A stretch of 64,000 bases of DNA from Verrucomicrobiaceae bacterium (GTDB lineage: Bacteria; Verrucomicrobiota; Verrucomicrobiia; Verrucomicrobiales; Verrucomicrobiaceae). This document shows, piece by piece, positions 25,568 through 34,160 of this stretch (the first letter of the stretch is position 1; every line of letters begins with the position of its first letter). The notes below the pieces were generated by a model that was given only the letters and a program-made list of their open reading frames with translations, had not been told where the DNA came from and did not search any database. The DNA is taken from assembly GCA_947458455.1 (NCBI GenBank), contig CANGYJ010000015.1:1-64000 (forward strand). Reading direction: 5' to 3'. Position numbers and translations under genes: made by a program.

Positions 25568-27550
25568 CTACAGCAGCGCCTCGTGGGCGCGGCCGCCTTT
25601 GTTTTCGTAGTAGAGAATGAAGCTGTTGTTCACCACGGCGTAGCCGCCGGGCGTGGGGTAGTCACCGCTGAAGTACCAGTCGCCGTATTCGGCGCCGAGG
25701 GCGTTGTGGAGGCCTGGGATGGTCTGGTAAATGACTTTGACCTCGCCATGCCACGGAGTCTCTTCCGGTGAGATCATCTCGGCGACCTTGGCGGAGATTT
25801 CCTCGTCTGTGAAGGGCGCGTAAATGGCCTTCACGGCGTTGCGCATCTCTTCCTTGGGCTTTTTGAGCTCGGCTTTGCAGGCGAGGTAGGTCTCGCGGAT
25901 GACGTGGGCCATGCCGCGCTCACGGAGGAGGGCGGCGGCGGCCTGGAAGGCGATGAATTTACCGAGTTCGGCCATGTCGATGCCGTAGCAATCGGGGTAG
26001 CGGATCTGCGGGGCGGTGGAGCAGACGATGATGCGCTTCGGATTCGTGCGGGCGAGGATGCGCAGGAGGCTCTTTTTTAAGGTGGTGCCACGGACGATGG
26101 AGTCGTCGATGACGACGAGATTGTCCTGCGGGGTGACGACGCCGTAGGTGATGTCGTAACTGCCGGAGACGAGGGCGTCACGGCCGGACTCCTGCGCGAT
26201 AAAGGTGCGCATCTTGATGTCCTTGAGAGCGATTTTTTCGGCGCGGGGCCAGTTTCGCAGGACGAGTTCGTCGAGGCGGGCCTGATCGGCTTCATCGAAG
26301 GTGCCGTCTTTGAGCATTTCGGCGAGGGCCTCGCGGACCACGACGCGGCGGGCTTTGCGCAGGCCGTCGAGGAAGCCGAAGTAGGCGGTCTCGGCGGTGT
26401 TGGGGACGAAGCTGAGGACGGTGTGCTCGAAGTCGTTGTCGATGGCTTTGACGACCTGGGGGACGAGCTCTTCGCCGAGGGCTTTGCGCTGCCGGTAGAT
26501 GGCGCTGTCGTTGCCACGGGAGAAGTAGATGCACTCGAAGGAGCAGGGCTTGAAGTCACCGATGGGCCGGTAGGGCTTCAAGGAGGTCTGGCCGTCGGCT
26601 TTGACGATGAGGACGTGGGCGGGAGGTAGCTCGAGGATTTGGTTTTCTTCCAAACCGAAGACGGACATGAGGGCGACGCGCTCGGAGGCCATGGCGAGCA
26701 TCTCGTCGTTCTCGTAGTAGAAGCAGGGGCGGATGCCATTGGGATCACGCATGGCAAAGAGATCGCCATTACCGATAACGCCGACGATGGCGTAACCACC
26801 ATCCCAACGGCCAGCGGAACGTTCGATGACGTTTTGGACATCGAGCTGGCGGCTGATCTGGGCGGGGATTTCTTCACCCTGCACACCGGCATCACGGATG
26901 GTGTGGTAGAGCTGGGTGTGGGCCTCATCGAGCTGGAAGCCGATCTCTTCGAGCACACTCTGGGTATCGGTGCCGAAGACGGGGTGCTGCCCCCGCTTCA
27001 TCATGATCTGGTTGAGCTCGTGGGTGTTGGTGAGGTTGAAATTGCCCATCACCATGAGGGTGCGGGTGGGCCAGGTGGTGCGGCGCATGTAGGGGTGCAG
27101 GGCTCCCTTGCCGAAATCTCCGCAGGTACCGTAGCGGAGGTGGCCGACGTAGATCTCACCGGCCATTTCGAACTCGCGTTTGATGGCCGCCGGATCGTCT
27201 TCAAAGGCGACGAACTCTTTGCCTTCCTGATGGCGCTCCTCTTTGCGCTGGTCGTTGATGCGGCGGGCGATGCGCTTCATGTCCTTGCGCAGGCCCTCAA
27301 AGACTTGGCCGATGCGCTCGACGCTCTCGGTGCTGCGCTCGCGGAACATGTAGGGGAGTCCGGGAGGCATGTCGAGCTTGCAGCAGCCGATGCCGAAGCC
27401 GTCCTGGCCGCGGTTGCGCACCTTTTGCATCAACGCCTGGAGGGCATCGAAGCCGTAAAGGGCGTTGCCATATTTGGTGTGATAGTAGCCGAGCGGCTTT
27501 TTAAGCCGCACGACGGCAATGCCGCACTCATGCCGAATCGGGTCGCTCAT
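25568..27550 (-). CDS. purF: Amidophosphoribosyltransferase (long form)
   Basis: First committed step of purine synthesis: glutamine and PRPP give phosphoribosylamine. An N-terminal Ntn glutaminase domain begins at Cys9 in RHECGIAVVRL, so a short propeptide (MSDPIRHE) must be removed to expose the nucleophile, as in the Bacillus type. NRGQDGFGIG and the GHLRYGTCGDF region line the glutamine site. The phosphoribosyltransferase motif is VVIDDSIVRGTT. At 660 aa it is longer than the roughly 470-500 aa usual form, with extra charged sequence near residues 80-125 and a C-terminal extension. ATG 27550 is chosen because upstream residues do not fit the family. Confidence 0.9.
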   Translation of the reverse strand: MSDPIRHECGIAVVRLKKPLGYYHTKYGNALYGFDALQALMQKVRNRGQDGFGIGCCKLDMPPGLPYMFRERSTESVERIGQVFEGLRKDMKRIARRINDQRKEERHQEGKEFVAFEDDPAAIKREFEMAGEIYVGHLRYGTCGDFGKGALHPYMRRTTWPTRTLMVMGNFNLTNTHELNQIMMKRGQHPVFGTDTQSVLEEIGFQLDEAHTQLYHTIRDAGVQGEEIPAQISRQLDVQNVIERSAGRWDGGYAIVGVIGNGDLFAMRDPNGIRPCFYYENDEMLAMASERVALMSVFGLEENQILELPPAHVLIVKADGQTSLKPYRPIGDFKPCSFECIYFSRGNDSAIYRQRKALGEELVPQVVKAIDNDFEHTVLSFVPNTAETAYFGFLDGLRKARRVVVREALAEMLKDGTFDEADQARLDELVLRNWPRAEKIALKDIKMRTFIAQESGRDALVSGSYDITYGVVTPQDNLVVIDDSIVRGTTLKKSLLRILARTNPKRIIVCSTAPQIRYPDCYGIDMAELGKFIAFQAAAALLRERGMAHVIRETYLACKAELKKPKEEMRNAVKAIYAPFTDEEISAKVAEMISPEETPWHGEVKVIYQTIPGLHNALGAEYGDWYFSGDYPTPGGYAVVNNSFILYYENKGGRAHEALL

Positions 27551-27682
27551 TGGTAGGAAGAAGGGCGCCCACCCTTGGCAAGTGCCTCGAGGAGTGCAAC
27601 ACGCGGCTGCGATCATCTTTTCAGGTGAGGACGAAAAAGCGATTGCATGCCTGCTTCACCTCTTTCAGGAAACCGCCCTCGC

Positions 27683-28342
27683 ATGGCCAAAATCCGCATC
27701 AAAAACACTGGCAAGATCATCGCCTGGCTCATGCGCGGCATCGGAATGACGCTGCGCTGGGAGGTCCGCGATGAGGCGGGGGTGTTTGATGCGAATCGCC
27801 GTGGCTGGATCTGGTCCTTCTGGCACAACCGCATGTTTTTGATCCCGTGGCTGCACCACGAGTGGTTTGCGCATGTGCCGGGCACCATTCTGACGAGTCC
27901 CAGCGGAGACGGGCAAATCATCGCGGATGTGTGCGGGGCCTTTGGCATCGAAGCGGAGCGTGGATCGAGCTCGAAGCCGGAAAAAGGCATGAGCGCCCTG
28001 ATCGCCCTGGCCGCCAAGGCACGCGACGGCTACGAGATCGGCATCACGCCGGATGGTCCACGTGGGCCGCTGCATCGGGTGCAGCCCGGGATCGTGAAAC
28101 TGGCGCAACTGACCGGCGTGCCGATCATTCCAGTTCACCTCCACTACACTCGGGCGATTCAGTTCAAGACCTGGGATGAGTTCCTTCTTCCCCTGCCCTT
28201 TTCGAAAGTGACGATCGTCTTCGACCAGCCGCACCTCGTGCCCAGGCGGCTTAGTGAGGAGGAGTTTGAGGCGAAAAGGCTGGCGCTGGAGGAGGTGATG
28301 CGGGGGGGAACGAGCCTCGAAAACCTCCAGCAGAGGGAATAA
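27683..28342 (+). CDS. DUF374 lysophospholipid acyltransferase-like protein
   Basis: A 219-aa protein of the DUF374 branch of the PlsC-like superfamily. Motifs are IWSFWHNRMF (divergent HX4D region), SPSGDGQIIADVCGAFG, ITPDGPRGPLHRVQPG and LTGVPIIPVHLHYTRA. Members acylate lipids such as lipid A or lysophospholipids at the membrane, although the exact reaction of DUF374 is not settled. A start at 27647 is equally open and adds 12 residues; 27683 is preferred because the family begins close to the basic MAKIRIKNTG. It is divergent from purF. Confidence 0.83.
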   Translation: MAKIRIKNTGKIIAWLMRGIGMTLRWEVRDEAGVFDANRRGWIWSFWHNRMFLIPWLHHEWFAHVPGTILTSPSGDGQIIADVCGAFGIEAERGSSSKPEKGMSALIALAAKARDGYEIGITPDGPRGPLHRVQPGIVKLAQLTGVPIIPVHLHYTRAIQFKTWDEFLLPLPFSKVTIVFDQPHLVPRRLSEEEFEAKRLALEEVMRGGTSLENLQQRE

Positions 28343-28455
28343 AGAGAGACTGAGGTCCAGACCAAGAATTTGATAATTTTAATAATTTAAGAGTGATGAA
28401 CCTCCATACTCTTTCTCCCTCCACCCCCTCGACTTGGTTCGTTTTGACGACGGCT

Positions 28456-29362
28456 ATGCCTACTACGCTCGCCTGCCTGCTCGGCTTTGGCTGTCTTTTG
28501 GGTGGCTGCCCCTAGCCTTCTTGGCCAGAAGCTGCTCCTCCTCGCCGTGAGGCTGGGCCTCAGGCATGATCTTCGTGGTTGGATTTTCAGCCTTATCTTG
28601 CCTGCGACACCTCATTTTCATGACCTGGATAGCCAGCGGGCAAGTGATGGCAGCCTTGCGGCTTTGGCGGAATCCGGCCTCTCCTCTCGCTTCCGATGCC
28701 TCTGTGAGTTCGGATTCCACCTGGATGTGGAAAGAGGCTGGGGGGCTGCTCCTCGTGTGGGCGATCCTCCTGCCGGTATTCCAGGCACCCTACCAATAAG
28801 CCACCACAGATGGACAAGTACGACAGATCCACGCAGACCTCGGCTACTTCGCGGACAGCGTGGTGGCGCTGCCAGAATCTCAGGCGGCCAATGGATGGGC
28901 CATTTTCATGGGCAAGGAGTTCGAGGCGGCGTGCGGGTTGCCTAGCATCACTGGGGAGCACTCATCATGCCTGTCTGTGCGTGCGGCCTCTTGGCCATGC
29001 TGCGCAGCTTAGCAAGCCCGCGCCGCTTAGTGGCTATGGGGCTATTCACCGCCGTCACCATGATGGGAGCACATACTCTGATCATGCCGGCGGTCTCGCG
29101 GTGGCAAGAACCTTGGCATTTACAACGCCTCGCTGAGGTGCGGGAGCGGGAGCTGGCGCAGGGGCGGCCCGTGGGTTACTTTTCCAAATCAGACCGCAAC
29201 TGGTAGATCTCCGAGCACGGCCTGCTCGGTGGGCTACTCGAATCCCGCATCCTGCGCCTCAATCCCCTCAACGAGCGGCAGTCTTCCCACTTCTCCGAGG
29301 CCGCTTATGAGATCCCCTTCGAGGGATTCCGGCCTGACAAAGATGAAGGCACTTTGAACACG
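28456..29362 (+). pseudogene. Decayed membrane-protein gene remnants
   Basis: About 1.1 kb between the acyltransferase and the next gene holds no intact gene. Fragments suggest one or two decayed ones. They are a lipoprotein-like start (MPTTLACLLGFGCLLGGC then a stop), a membrane piece (IFVVGFSALSCLRHLIF and GLLLVWAILLPVF), a piece reading QIHADLGYFADSVVALPES, and a piece with TLIMPAVSRWQEPWHLQRL. The last is interrupted by TAG at 29204 and resumes with ISEHGLLGGLLESRILRLN to 29362. The successive frame changes point to several indels. An intact terminator follows at 29373. The region 28343-28455 is AT-rich and may hold the old promoter. Confidence 0.6.
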
Positions 29363-29372
29363 TTCAAACCAG

Positions 29373-29406
29373 ACCGCCGGGGAGGAAGCTCCCCGGCGGT
29401 TCTGTT
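29373..29406 (+). terminator. Rho-independent terminator after the decayed gene
   Basis: A perfect 12-bp stem (29373-29384 with 29389-29400, ACCGCCGGGGAG) with a GAAG tetraloop is followed by TCTGTTTT on the plus strand. It belongs to the decayed plus-strand gene. It may also keep transcripts from running into the convergent ABC genes. Confidence 0.85.
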
Positions 29407-29457
29407 TTGGCGTGTTTCATCGAGAAACACGGCCATTCCCCTGCCCCAATCCGAGCC

Positions 29458-30210
29458 TCAGAGCCGCTCATGCACGCTCAGGTGATCCGGCGGCGGATGC
29501 TCGGCATCCACATCGTGGACCTCGATGACCTTCCCATCGTCCATGCTGGCGATGCGATTGGCGTGATGGAAAATGCGGTTGTCGTGGGTGACGATCAAAA
29601 CGGCGCGATCCTGGCCACGGGCGACGTTTTCGAAGAGTTCCATGATGACATGGCCGTTTTTCGCATCGAGCGCGGCGGTGGGTTCATCGCAGATGATGAG
29701 CTTTGGCTCATGGACGAGGGCGCGGGCGATGGCGACGCGCTGCTGCTGGCCGCCGGAGAGCTGCGAAGGCCGGTGATGGATGCGCTCCTTCAGCCCGACC
29801 TGCTCCAGCACCTCGCGAGCTCGCTTTTCAGCCTTGGAAGCGGAGACGCCCTGGATGAGCAGCGGGACGCTGACGTTCTCCATGCAGGTCAGTGTGGGGA
29901 TCAAATGGAAGGCCTGGAAGATGAAACCGATGTTTTGAGCACGGAAACGCGTGATCTTGGCTTTGCTAAGGCGGCGCAGGTCGTGGCCGAAGACATTCAG
30001 TTCGCCTTCATCAGCGGCCAGCGTGCCGGCGATGATGCTGATGAGCGTGGTTTTGCCACAGCCGGAAGGGCCGACGAGCATGGTGATGTCTCCCGAGCGC
30101 ACATCGAGGTCGATGCCTTTGAGCACCTGGATGCGTGATTCACCATCGCCGAAGCTTTTGGAGATGCCGCGAAGGCGGGCGGCGATCTTGGGATCGTCTT
30201 TCGTGCTCAT
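29458..30210 (-). CDS. ABC exporter ATP-binding protein (LolD/MacB/DevA-like)
   Basis: A 250-aa ABC ATPase. Walker A is GPSGCGKTT, the Q-loop lies in FIFQAFHLIPTL, the signature is LSGGQQQRVAIARAL, Walker B is LIICDEPTAALD, and the H-loop is in LIVTHDNRIF. The short spacing and MacB-type sequence fit the FtsX-like permease encoded three bases upstream. Such exporters move lipoproteins, peptides or glycolipids across the envelope, together with a periplasmic adaptor. The adaptor is missing here; an HlyD protein at 48331 is a possible partner, but 17 kb away. Confidence 0.93.
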   Translation of the reverse strand: MSTKDDPKIAARLRGISKSFGDGESRIQVLKGIDLDVRSGDITMLVGPSGCGKTTLISIIAGTLAADEGELNVFGHDLRRLSKAKITRFRAQNIGFIFQAFHLIPTLTCMENVSVPLLIQGVSASKAEKRAREVLEQVGLKERIHHRPSQLSGGQQQRVAIARALVHEPKLIICDEPTAALDAKNGHVIMELFENVARGQDRAVLIVTHDNRIFHHANRIASMDDGKVIEVHDVDAEHPPPDHLSVHERL

Positions 30211-30213
30211 GGG

Positions 30214-31404
30214 CTAGCTGCGGAAGACCATGGCGGGTTCGAGGCGGCTCACTCGCCAGATGCCGAGCAAGGCCGCGAGCGTGCAGATGCCGAGGACGAC
30301 GGCGAGCACGGCAAAAGGCACAAACTCAGGCATGTAAAAGGGCGGCTGCTCATTTTTCAACGCCCCGAAGGCGAAACCAGCGGTGCCGAGAAGGCCGATG
30401 CCATAGCCAATGATGCCGACGGTGAAGGCCTGCGTGATGAGCATGAGGCAGAGCGTGCCATTCGAGGTGCCCATGGCTTTGAGCGCACCGAGGTGGCGCA
30501 TGTTTTCCAGCACGAAGGAATAGAACGTCTGGCAGCTCACCGCGATGCCGACCATGAGGCCCACGATGACAGTGATGCCGAAGGAGATGGGAATGCCGGT
30601 GTTTTTGACATACCACCAGACCGTGGAAGCATTGAAGTTCGTGGTGGGCTCATCGCGCATCTGGCTCAGAAAGTCGCCAAAACCGGCCTCGCGATTGGCG
30701 AAGGCCTTGAGGCCGGTTTCGCGGCGAATATCGGCGATGGCCTGATCGAGGCTCACACCTTCACGCGGAGCACAAATGACGGCCTGGAGCAGCTTGCGCT
30801 GCGAGGGCACATATTGGAGAGCACGCTCGTAGGTCGTCCACACATACGGACCGCCGGTGAAGGAGGTGACGGCATCGGCGATACCAACGACGCGGGCCTC
30901 TTGATCGTTGATTTCGAAGACGTCGTTGAGTTTCACTTTGTCACCCCTTTGGCGGGCGAGGCGCTGCACGCCGAGATCGTCGATGATGACGGAGTGCGGC
31001 AGGCGCAGCTTCATGAGATCACCCGCGAGCATCTTGGCGGGCGCACCGGCGAGGGTGTTCGCATCAATGCCGATGAGCTGGATGACTTTGAAGCTGCCAT
31101 TCTCCAGCCGCACCCGCTGGATGCCGCTGTAGATGGGCGAGGCCCAGGCCACGCTGCTCACGCTGCGCACGCGGGCCACATCGGTATCGAGCAGCGGATT
31201 GGTCTCGTTCACCTGATCCACCCGCTCTTCGACAACCCAGATGGGTGCGGGGACGTTTTTGAGGGTGGATTTTGTCCAGCTCATGAGGCCGCAGAAGACA
31301 GCCGTTTGCTGCGCCATGAGAAAGGTCGCCACGGCGATGCCGGCCACGAGCATGAGATACTTCGCGGAGTCGCCAAACAGCATTTTGAGGGCAAGACGGA
31401 GCAT
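30214..31404 (-). CDS. FtsX-family ABC permease (DevC/MacB-like)
   Basis: A 396-aa permease with the DevC layout: one N-terminal membrane helix (LMLVAGIAVATFLMAQ), a large periplasmic domain (about 45-255), and three C-terminal helices (FGITVIVGLMVGIAV, LCLMLITQAFTVGIIGYGIGLL, and FVPFAVLAVVLGICTLAALLG). It ends three bases before the ATPase and must act with it. ATG 31404 is chosen since MLRLALKMLFGD is the family start. The frame is open to 31620, but those residues run back through the terminator and into the cytochrome gene. Confidence 0.9.
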   Translation of the reverse strand: MLRLALKMLFGDSAKYLMLVAGIAVATFLMAQQTAVFCGLMSWTKSTLKNVPAPIWVVEERVDQVNETNPLLDTDVARVRSVSSVAWASPIYSGIQRVRLENGSFKVIQLIGIDANTLAGAPAKMLAGDLMKLRLPHSVIIDDLGVQRLARQRGDKVKLNDVFEINDQEARVVGIADAVTSFTGGPYVWTTYERALQYVPSQRKLLQAVICAPREGVSLDQAIADIRRETGLKAFANREAGFGDFLSQMRDEPTTNFNASTVWWYVKNTGIPISFGITVIVGLMVGIAVSCQTFYSFVLENMRHLGALKAMGTSNGTLCLMLITQAFTVGIIGYGIGLLGTAGFAFGALKNEQPPFYMPEFVPFAVLAVVLGICTLAALLGIWRVSRLEPAMVFRS

Positions 31405-31449
31405 GGGCGGATTTACGGTTTGCTTCTCGCGGCGGATGAGGAGCGGGTC

Positions 31450-31482
31450 AAAAAGAAAGGCGGGACTCGCGTCCCGCCTTTC
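31450..31482 (-). terminator. Rho-independent terminator of the di-heme peroxidase gene
   Basis: A perfect 12-bp stem (31455-31466 with 31471-31482) has a four-base loop. On the minus strand it is followed by TTTTTGA. It lies 23 bases past the stop of the cytochrome c peroxidase gene and upstream of the permease start, so the exporter should have its own promoter. Confidence 0.85.
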
Positions 31483-31504
31483 GTGAATCATGGAAAGCTC
31501 AAAA

Positions 31505-32530
31505 TCAGGCCTTCGGAGTCTCGGGTGTGCTTTCGGGCAGTTTGGGAGCCTTGATGTATTCGGCGTCCGGCGTGCCTTTGAGAGCCTTGAGGAAGGTGAC
31601 AATGGAGGAGACTTCCTCATCGGTGAGCTGCTTGGCGAGCTGATACTCAGCCATCATTTTGACCATCTCTTCAAGGGTCTTCACGCTGCCGTCGTGGAGG
31701 TAGGGACCGGTTTCGGTGACGTTGCGCAGGCTGGGCACTTTGAAGAAGAAGTTTTCGCCTTCATTCTTGGTCACGTCGCCACGGCCTTTATCCGTGAGAT
31801 TCGGCCAGGGCTTCACGAGGCCGAGCTTCTGATACATGTGACCACCGACGCCCGCGCCGTTGTGGCAGGTGACGCAGCCGGTCTTGGCGAAGGTCGCGAA
31901 ACCTTTCTTCTCGTCTGCAGTGAGGGATTCTTTGTTGCCCTTGAGGAATTCGTCCCACTTGCCGGGGGTGAGCAGCTTGCGCTCGAAAGCACCGACGGCC
32001 TTACCAAAATTGTCATAGGTCACGGGATCAACCTCACCGGGGAAGGCAGCTTTGAAGCCTTCGACGTAGCCGGGCATGGATTTGAGGACCTTCACGACGA
32101 AATCAGCGCTGGGCATGCCCATTTCGACGGGATTGAGCACCGGGCCTTTGGCCTGAGCTTCAACAGTGGGCTCACGACCATCCCAGAACTGGGCGATGTG
32201 AATGGCGGCGTTGAAGGTGGAGGGGGAGCTGCGACCGCCGAGTTTGCCCTCGTGGCCGGGGGAGAAGGGCAGGTTGTCCTGGCCGTATTTGTCGAGCATG
32301 TGGCAAGAATTGCAGGAGAGTTTTTCGCCCTTGGAGATGCGGTTTTCAAAGTAGAGCTGGCGGCCGAGATTGATCTTGGCTTCGGTCAACTCGTTGTCAG
32401 GCGAGGGAACTTCCGTCGGAAGTGCCTTAAACATGGGCAGGAAGGCTTCCGAGAGATCGGCCTGGGCCAAAGCGGAAGTGGCGCTGAGGCCAGCGACGAG
32501 GGCGAGGGTACGTGCGAGGTGTTTTTTCAT
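31505..32530 (-). CDS. Periplasmic di-haem cytochrome c peroxidase family protein
   Basis: A 341-aa protein with a signal peptide (residues 1-22, ending ATSALAQ) and two c-type haem motifs, CNSCH at 73-77 and CVTCH at 219-223. FWDGREPTVEAQAKGPVLNP is the bacterial CcpA/MauG family mark, and TGPYLHDGSVKTLEEMV is its C-terminal signature. The enzyme reduces hydrogen peroxide with electrons from small cytochromes, or acts as a MauG-like oxidase. Its length is normal. It is monocistronic, with a terminator just downstream. Confidence 0.93.
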   Translation of the reverse strand: MKKHLARTLALVAGLSATSALAQADLSEAFLPMFKALPTEVPSPDNELTEAKINLGRQLYFENRISKGEKLSCNSCHMLDKYGQDNLPFSPGHEGKLGGRSSPSTFNAAIHIAQFWDGREPTVEAQAKGPVLNPVEMGMPSADFVVKVLKSMPGYVEGFKAAFPGEVDPVTYDNFGKAVGAFERKLLTPGKWDEFLKGNKESLTADEKKGFATFAKTGCVTCHNGAGVGGHMYQKLGLVKPWPNLTDKGRGDVTKNEGENFFFKVPSLRNVTETGPYLHDGSVKTLEEMVKMMAEYQLAKQLTDEEVSSIVTFLKALKGTPDAEYIKAPKLPESTPETPKA

Positions 32531-32584
32531 GGTTCAAGGGAGCGTTAAAGCGCTGGGCGATACGTCGGCAGAAAGGGGGTGGTT

Positions 32585-32953
32585 TCAAGCGTTTGCCTCG
32601 GCGTGACGAAAAAGACGCACGGCGACGTGGTCGGTCTGCGGAAGAATGCGCTTGCGGAGGGTGATCTCGACGGCGGGGGCGTGAAATTCACTCAAAACAC
32701 AAGCCGCGAGATCGGCGGCGAGGGATTCAATGAGGCGGCGGGGCTTTTCGGCGGCGATTTGCTCCATTCGCGATGCCACAGCGGCGTAGTCCATGGTCTG
32801 CGTGATGTCGTCCTGCATGGCTTCAAAGGGCATGCGGCTATGGATGATGACATCGGCATCGAGGAGCTGGGGAGCGGCACGTTCCTCATCGGGCACACCG
32901 ATGTGGCAGCGGAGCTGGAGGGCGGAGAGGTGGATCTGGTCGGCGGCGGGCAT
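32585..32953 (-). CDS. folB: Dihydroneopterin aldolase
   Basis: A 122-aa folate-pathway enzyme that converts dihydroneopterin to 6-hydroxymethyl-dihydropterin. IHLSALQLRCHIGVPDEER carries the conserved Gly and Glu of the pterin site. TMDYAAV and RRLIESLAADLA with the catalytic-region Glu are present, and LRKRILPQTDHVAVRLFR supplies the conserved Lys. The size is typical (about 120 aa). It is a standalone gene with no other fol genes adjacent. Confidence 0.88.
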   Translation of the reverse strand: MPAADQIHLSALQLRCHIGVPDEERAAPQLLDADVIIHSRMPFEAMQDDITQTMDYAAVASRMEQIAAEKPRRLIESLAADLAACVLSEFHAPAVEITLRKRILPQTDHVAVRLFRHAEANA

Positions 32954-33008
32954 GCGATGAGCGTAGGGCGAAGGGCGAAGAGTTCAATGGGGCAGGGGGC
33001 GGCTTCTG

Positions 33009-33068
33009 TCTCCGCCTCCGTCTTCTACTCCGACTCCGACTCCAGAAGTCAGAGATCAGAGGTCAGAG
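33009..33068. repeat. Hexamer (ACTCCG) and heptamer (GTCAGAG) tandem repeats
   Basis: Imperfect hexamers built on CTCCGA/ACTCCG fill about 33009-33043. Three heptamers follow: GTCAGAG, ATCAGAG and GTCAGAG (33048-33068). On the minus strand the heptamer reads CTCTGAC, and the last one supplies the CTC TGA end of the HAD-Nudix gene. Related heptamer arrays occur at 40893-40957 and 54553-54587. Confidence 0.8.
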
Positions 33069-34112
33069 CAGGCGACAGCGGAGGCATTCGTTGATGAGGA
33101 TGCGGGTGGGGATATTGAGGTCGAGTTTCAGAGCCTCGGCGAGGGGAAGCCACTGGAAGGCCTGGGCTTCTTCGTTGAGAACGACCTGCGGATTTTCATC
33201 GGCGGCGCGGGCGAGGTAGTTCAGGAGCAAGAAATGGGCGGAGCGCTGAAACTCGGGTGGCTCGATGCAGTCCTGGACCATGACGAAGTGGATGTCGCGG
33301 AGGTGCAGGCTGGTTTCCTCGTCGATTTCGCGGATGAGGGCGGCCTCGCAGGTCTCGCCGCGTTTGATTTTGCCACCGGGAATGCCCCAGCGATGGCTCC
33401 ATTTGTGGGTGCGGATGAGAAGGAGTTCGTCGCGGGCATTCAGGATGAGAGCGCCGACGGTGGAGACGGGGATTTCGGTGCGGGAAAGGCTACGCAGACC
33501 GAGGAGGAAGGGCAGTCGGCTCAAATCGGGCACGAGCAGGTCCGGCGCAGCGGTCAAAAGCTGGGCGGCGGTCTCGTAACCGGTGCAGGTGGCGATGGTG
33601 AGCACGCCCGCAGCTTTGCCCGCATCCATATCGTGCCGCATATCGCCGATGAAGGCGGTCTCCTCGGGGCGCATGTCGAGGGATTTGAGCAGGGCGTGGA
33701 TTTCGGTGCGCTTGTCGATGACGCCGCAGCGCATGACCTCGAAATAGTCCCGCACGCCGAGGGCGATGGCTTGGGACACGACATGCGGCTCCGGGGCGCT
33801 GCTGAGCACGACGAGGCGAATGCCCGCCGCAGCGGCCTCGCGGAGCATTTCGGCGGCATGCGGGATGAGGGTGACGCCCTCATGCACATGCGGAAAGTGC
33901 TCCAGGTAGAGCTGATGCAGGCGCTCCAGCGGTGTGCCGGGCATCATTTCATCGAAAAACTCGGTGTAAGGCAGCCGAAAGCGAGCCCGGAAGCTTTCGC
34001 GGTCGAGCGGGGCTTTCCCTTCGGCACGCAGCATGCCGTTCACGGCTTGGAGGACGTTCGGGAGGTCATCCGCGATCGTGCCAGACCAGTCGAAAAGGAG
34101 GTTGCGAATCAT
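33063..34112 (-). CDS. HAD phosphatase-Nudix hydrolase fusion
   Basis: A 349-aa two-domain enzyme. Residues 1-205 form a phosphoglycolate-phosphatase-like HAD. Motif I is LLFDWSGTIADD, with Trp-Ser in place of the common xDGT. Motif II is in VLSSAPEP, and motif IV is FIGDMRHDMDAG. Residues about 215-345 form a Nudix domain with the full box GGKIKRGETCEAALIREIDE then E, apart from Ser where the final Gly is expected. A plausible role is to clean up a phosphorylated nucleotide or sugar product in two steps, but that is inference. The stop codon lies within a heptamer array. Confidence 0.85.
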   Translation of the reverse strand: MIRNLLFDWSGTIADDLPNVLQAVNGMLRAEGKAPLDRESFRARFRLPYTEFFDEMMPGTPLERLHQLYLEHFPHVHEGVTLIPHAAEMLREAAAAGIRLVVLSSAPEPHVVSQAIALGVRDYFEVMRCGVIDKRTEIHALLKSLDMRPEETAFIGDMRHDMDAGKAAGVLTIATCTGYETAAQLLTAAPDLLVPDLSRLPFLLGLRSLSRTEIPVSTVGALILNARDELLLIRTHKWSHRWGIPGGKIKRGETCEAALIREIDEETSLHLRDIHFVMVQDCIEPPEFQRSAHFLLLNYLARAADENPQVVLNEEAQAFQWLPLAEALKLDLNIPTRILINECLRCRLL

Positions 34113-34160
34113 GCGGCGCCTGCCGTAGCGGCATCGCGGGCGCTTTGCAAACCACGCGGC

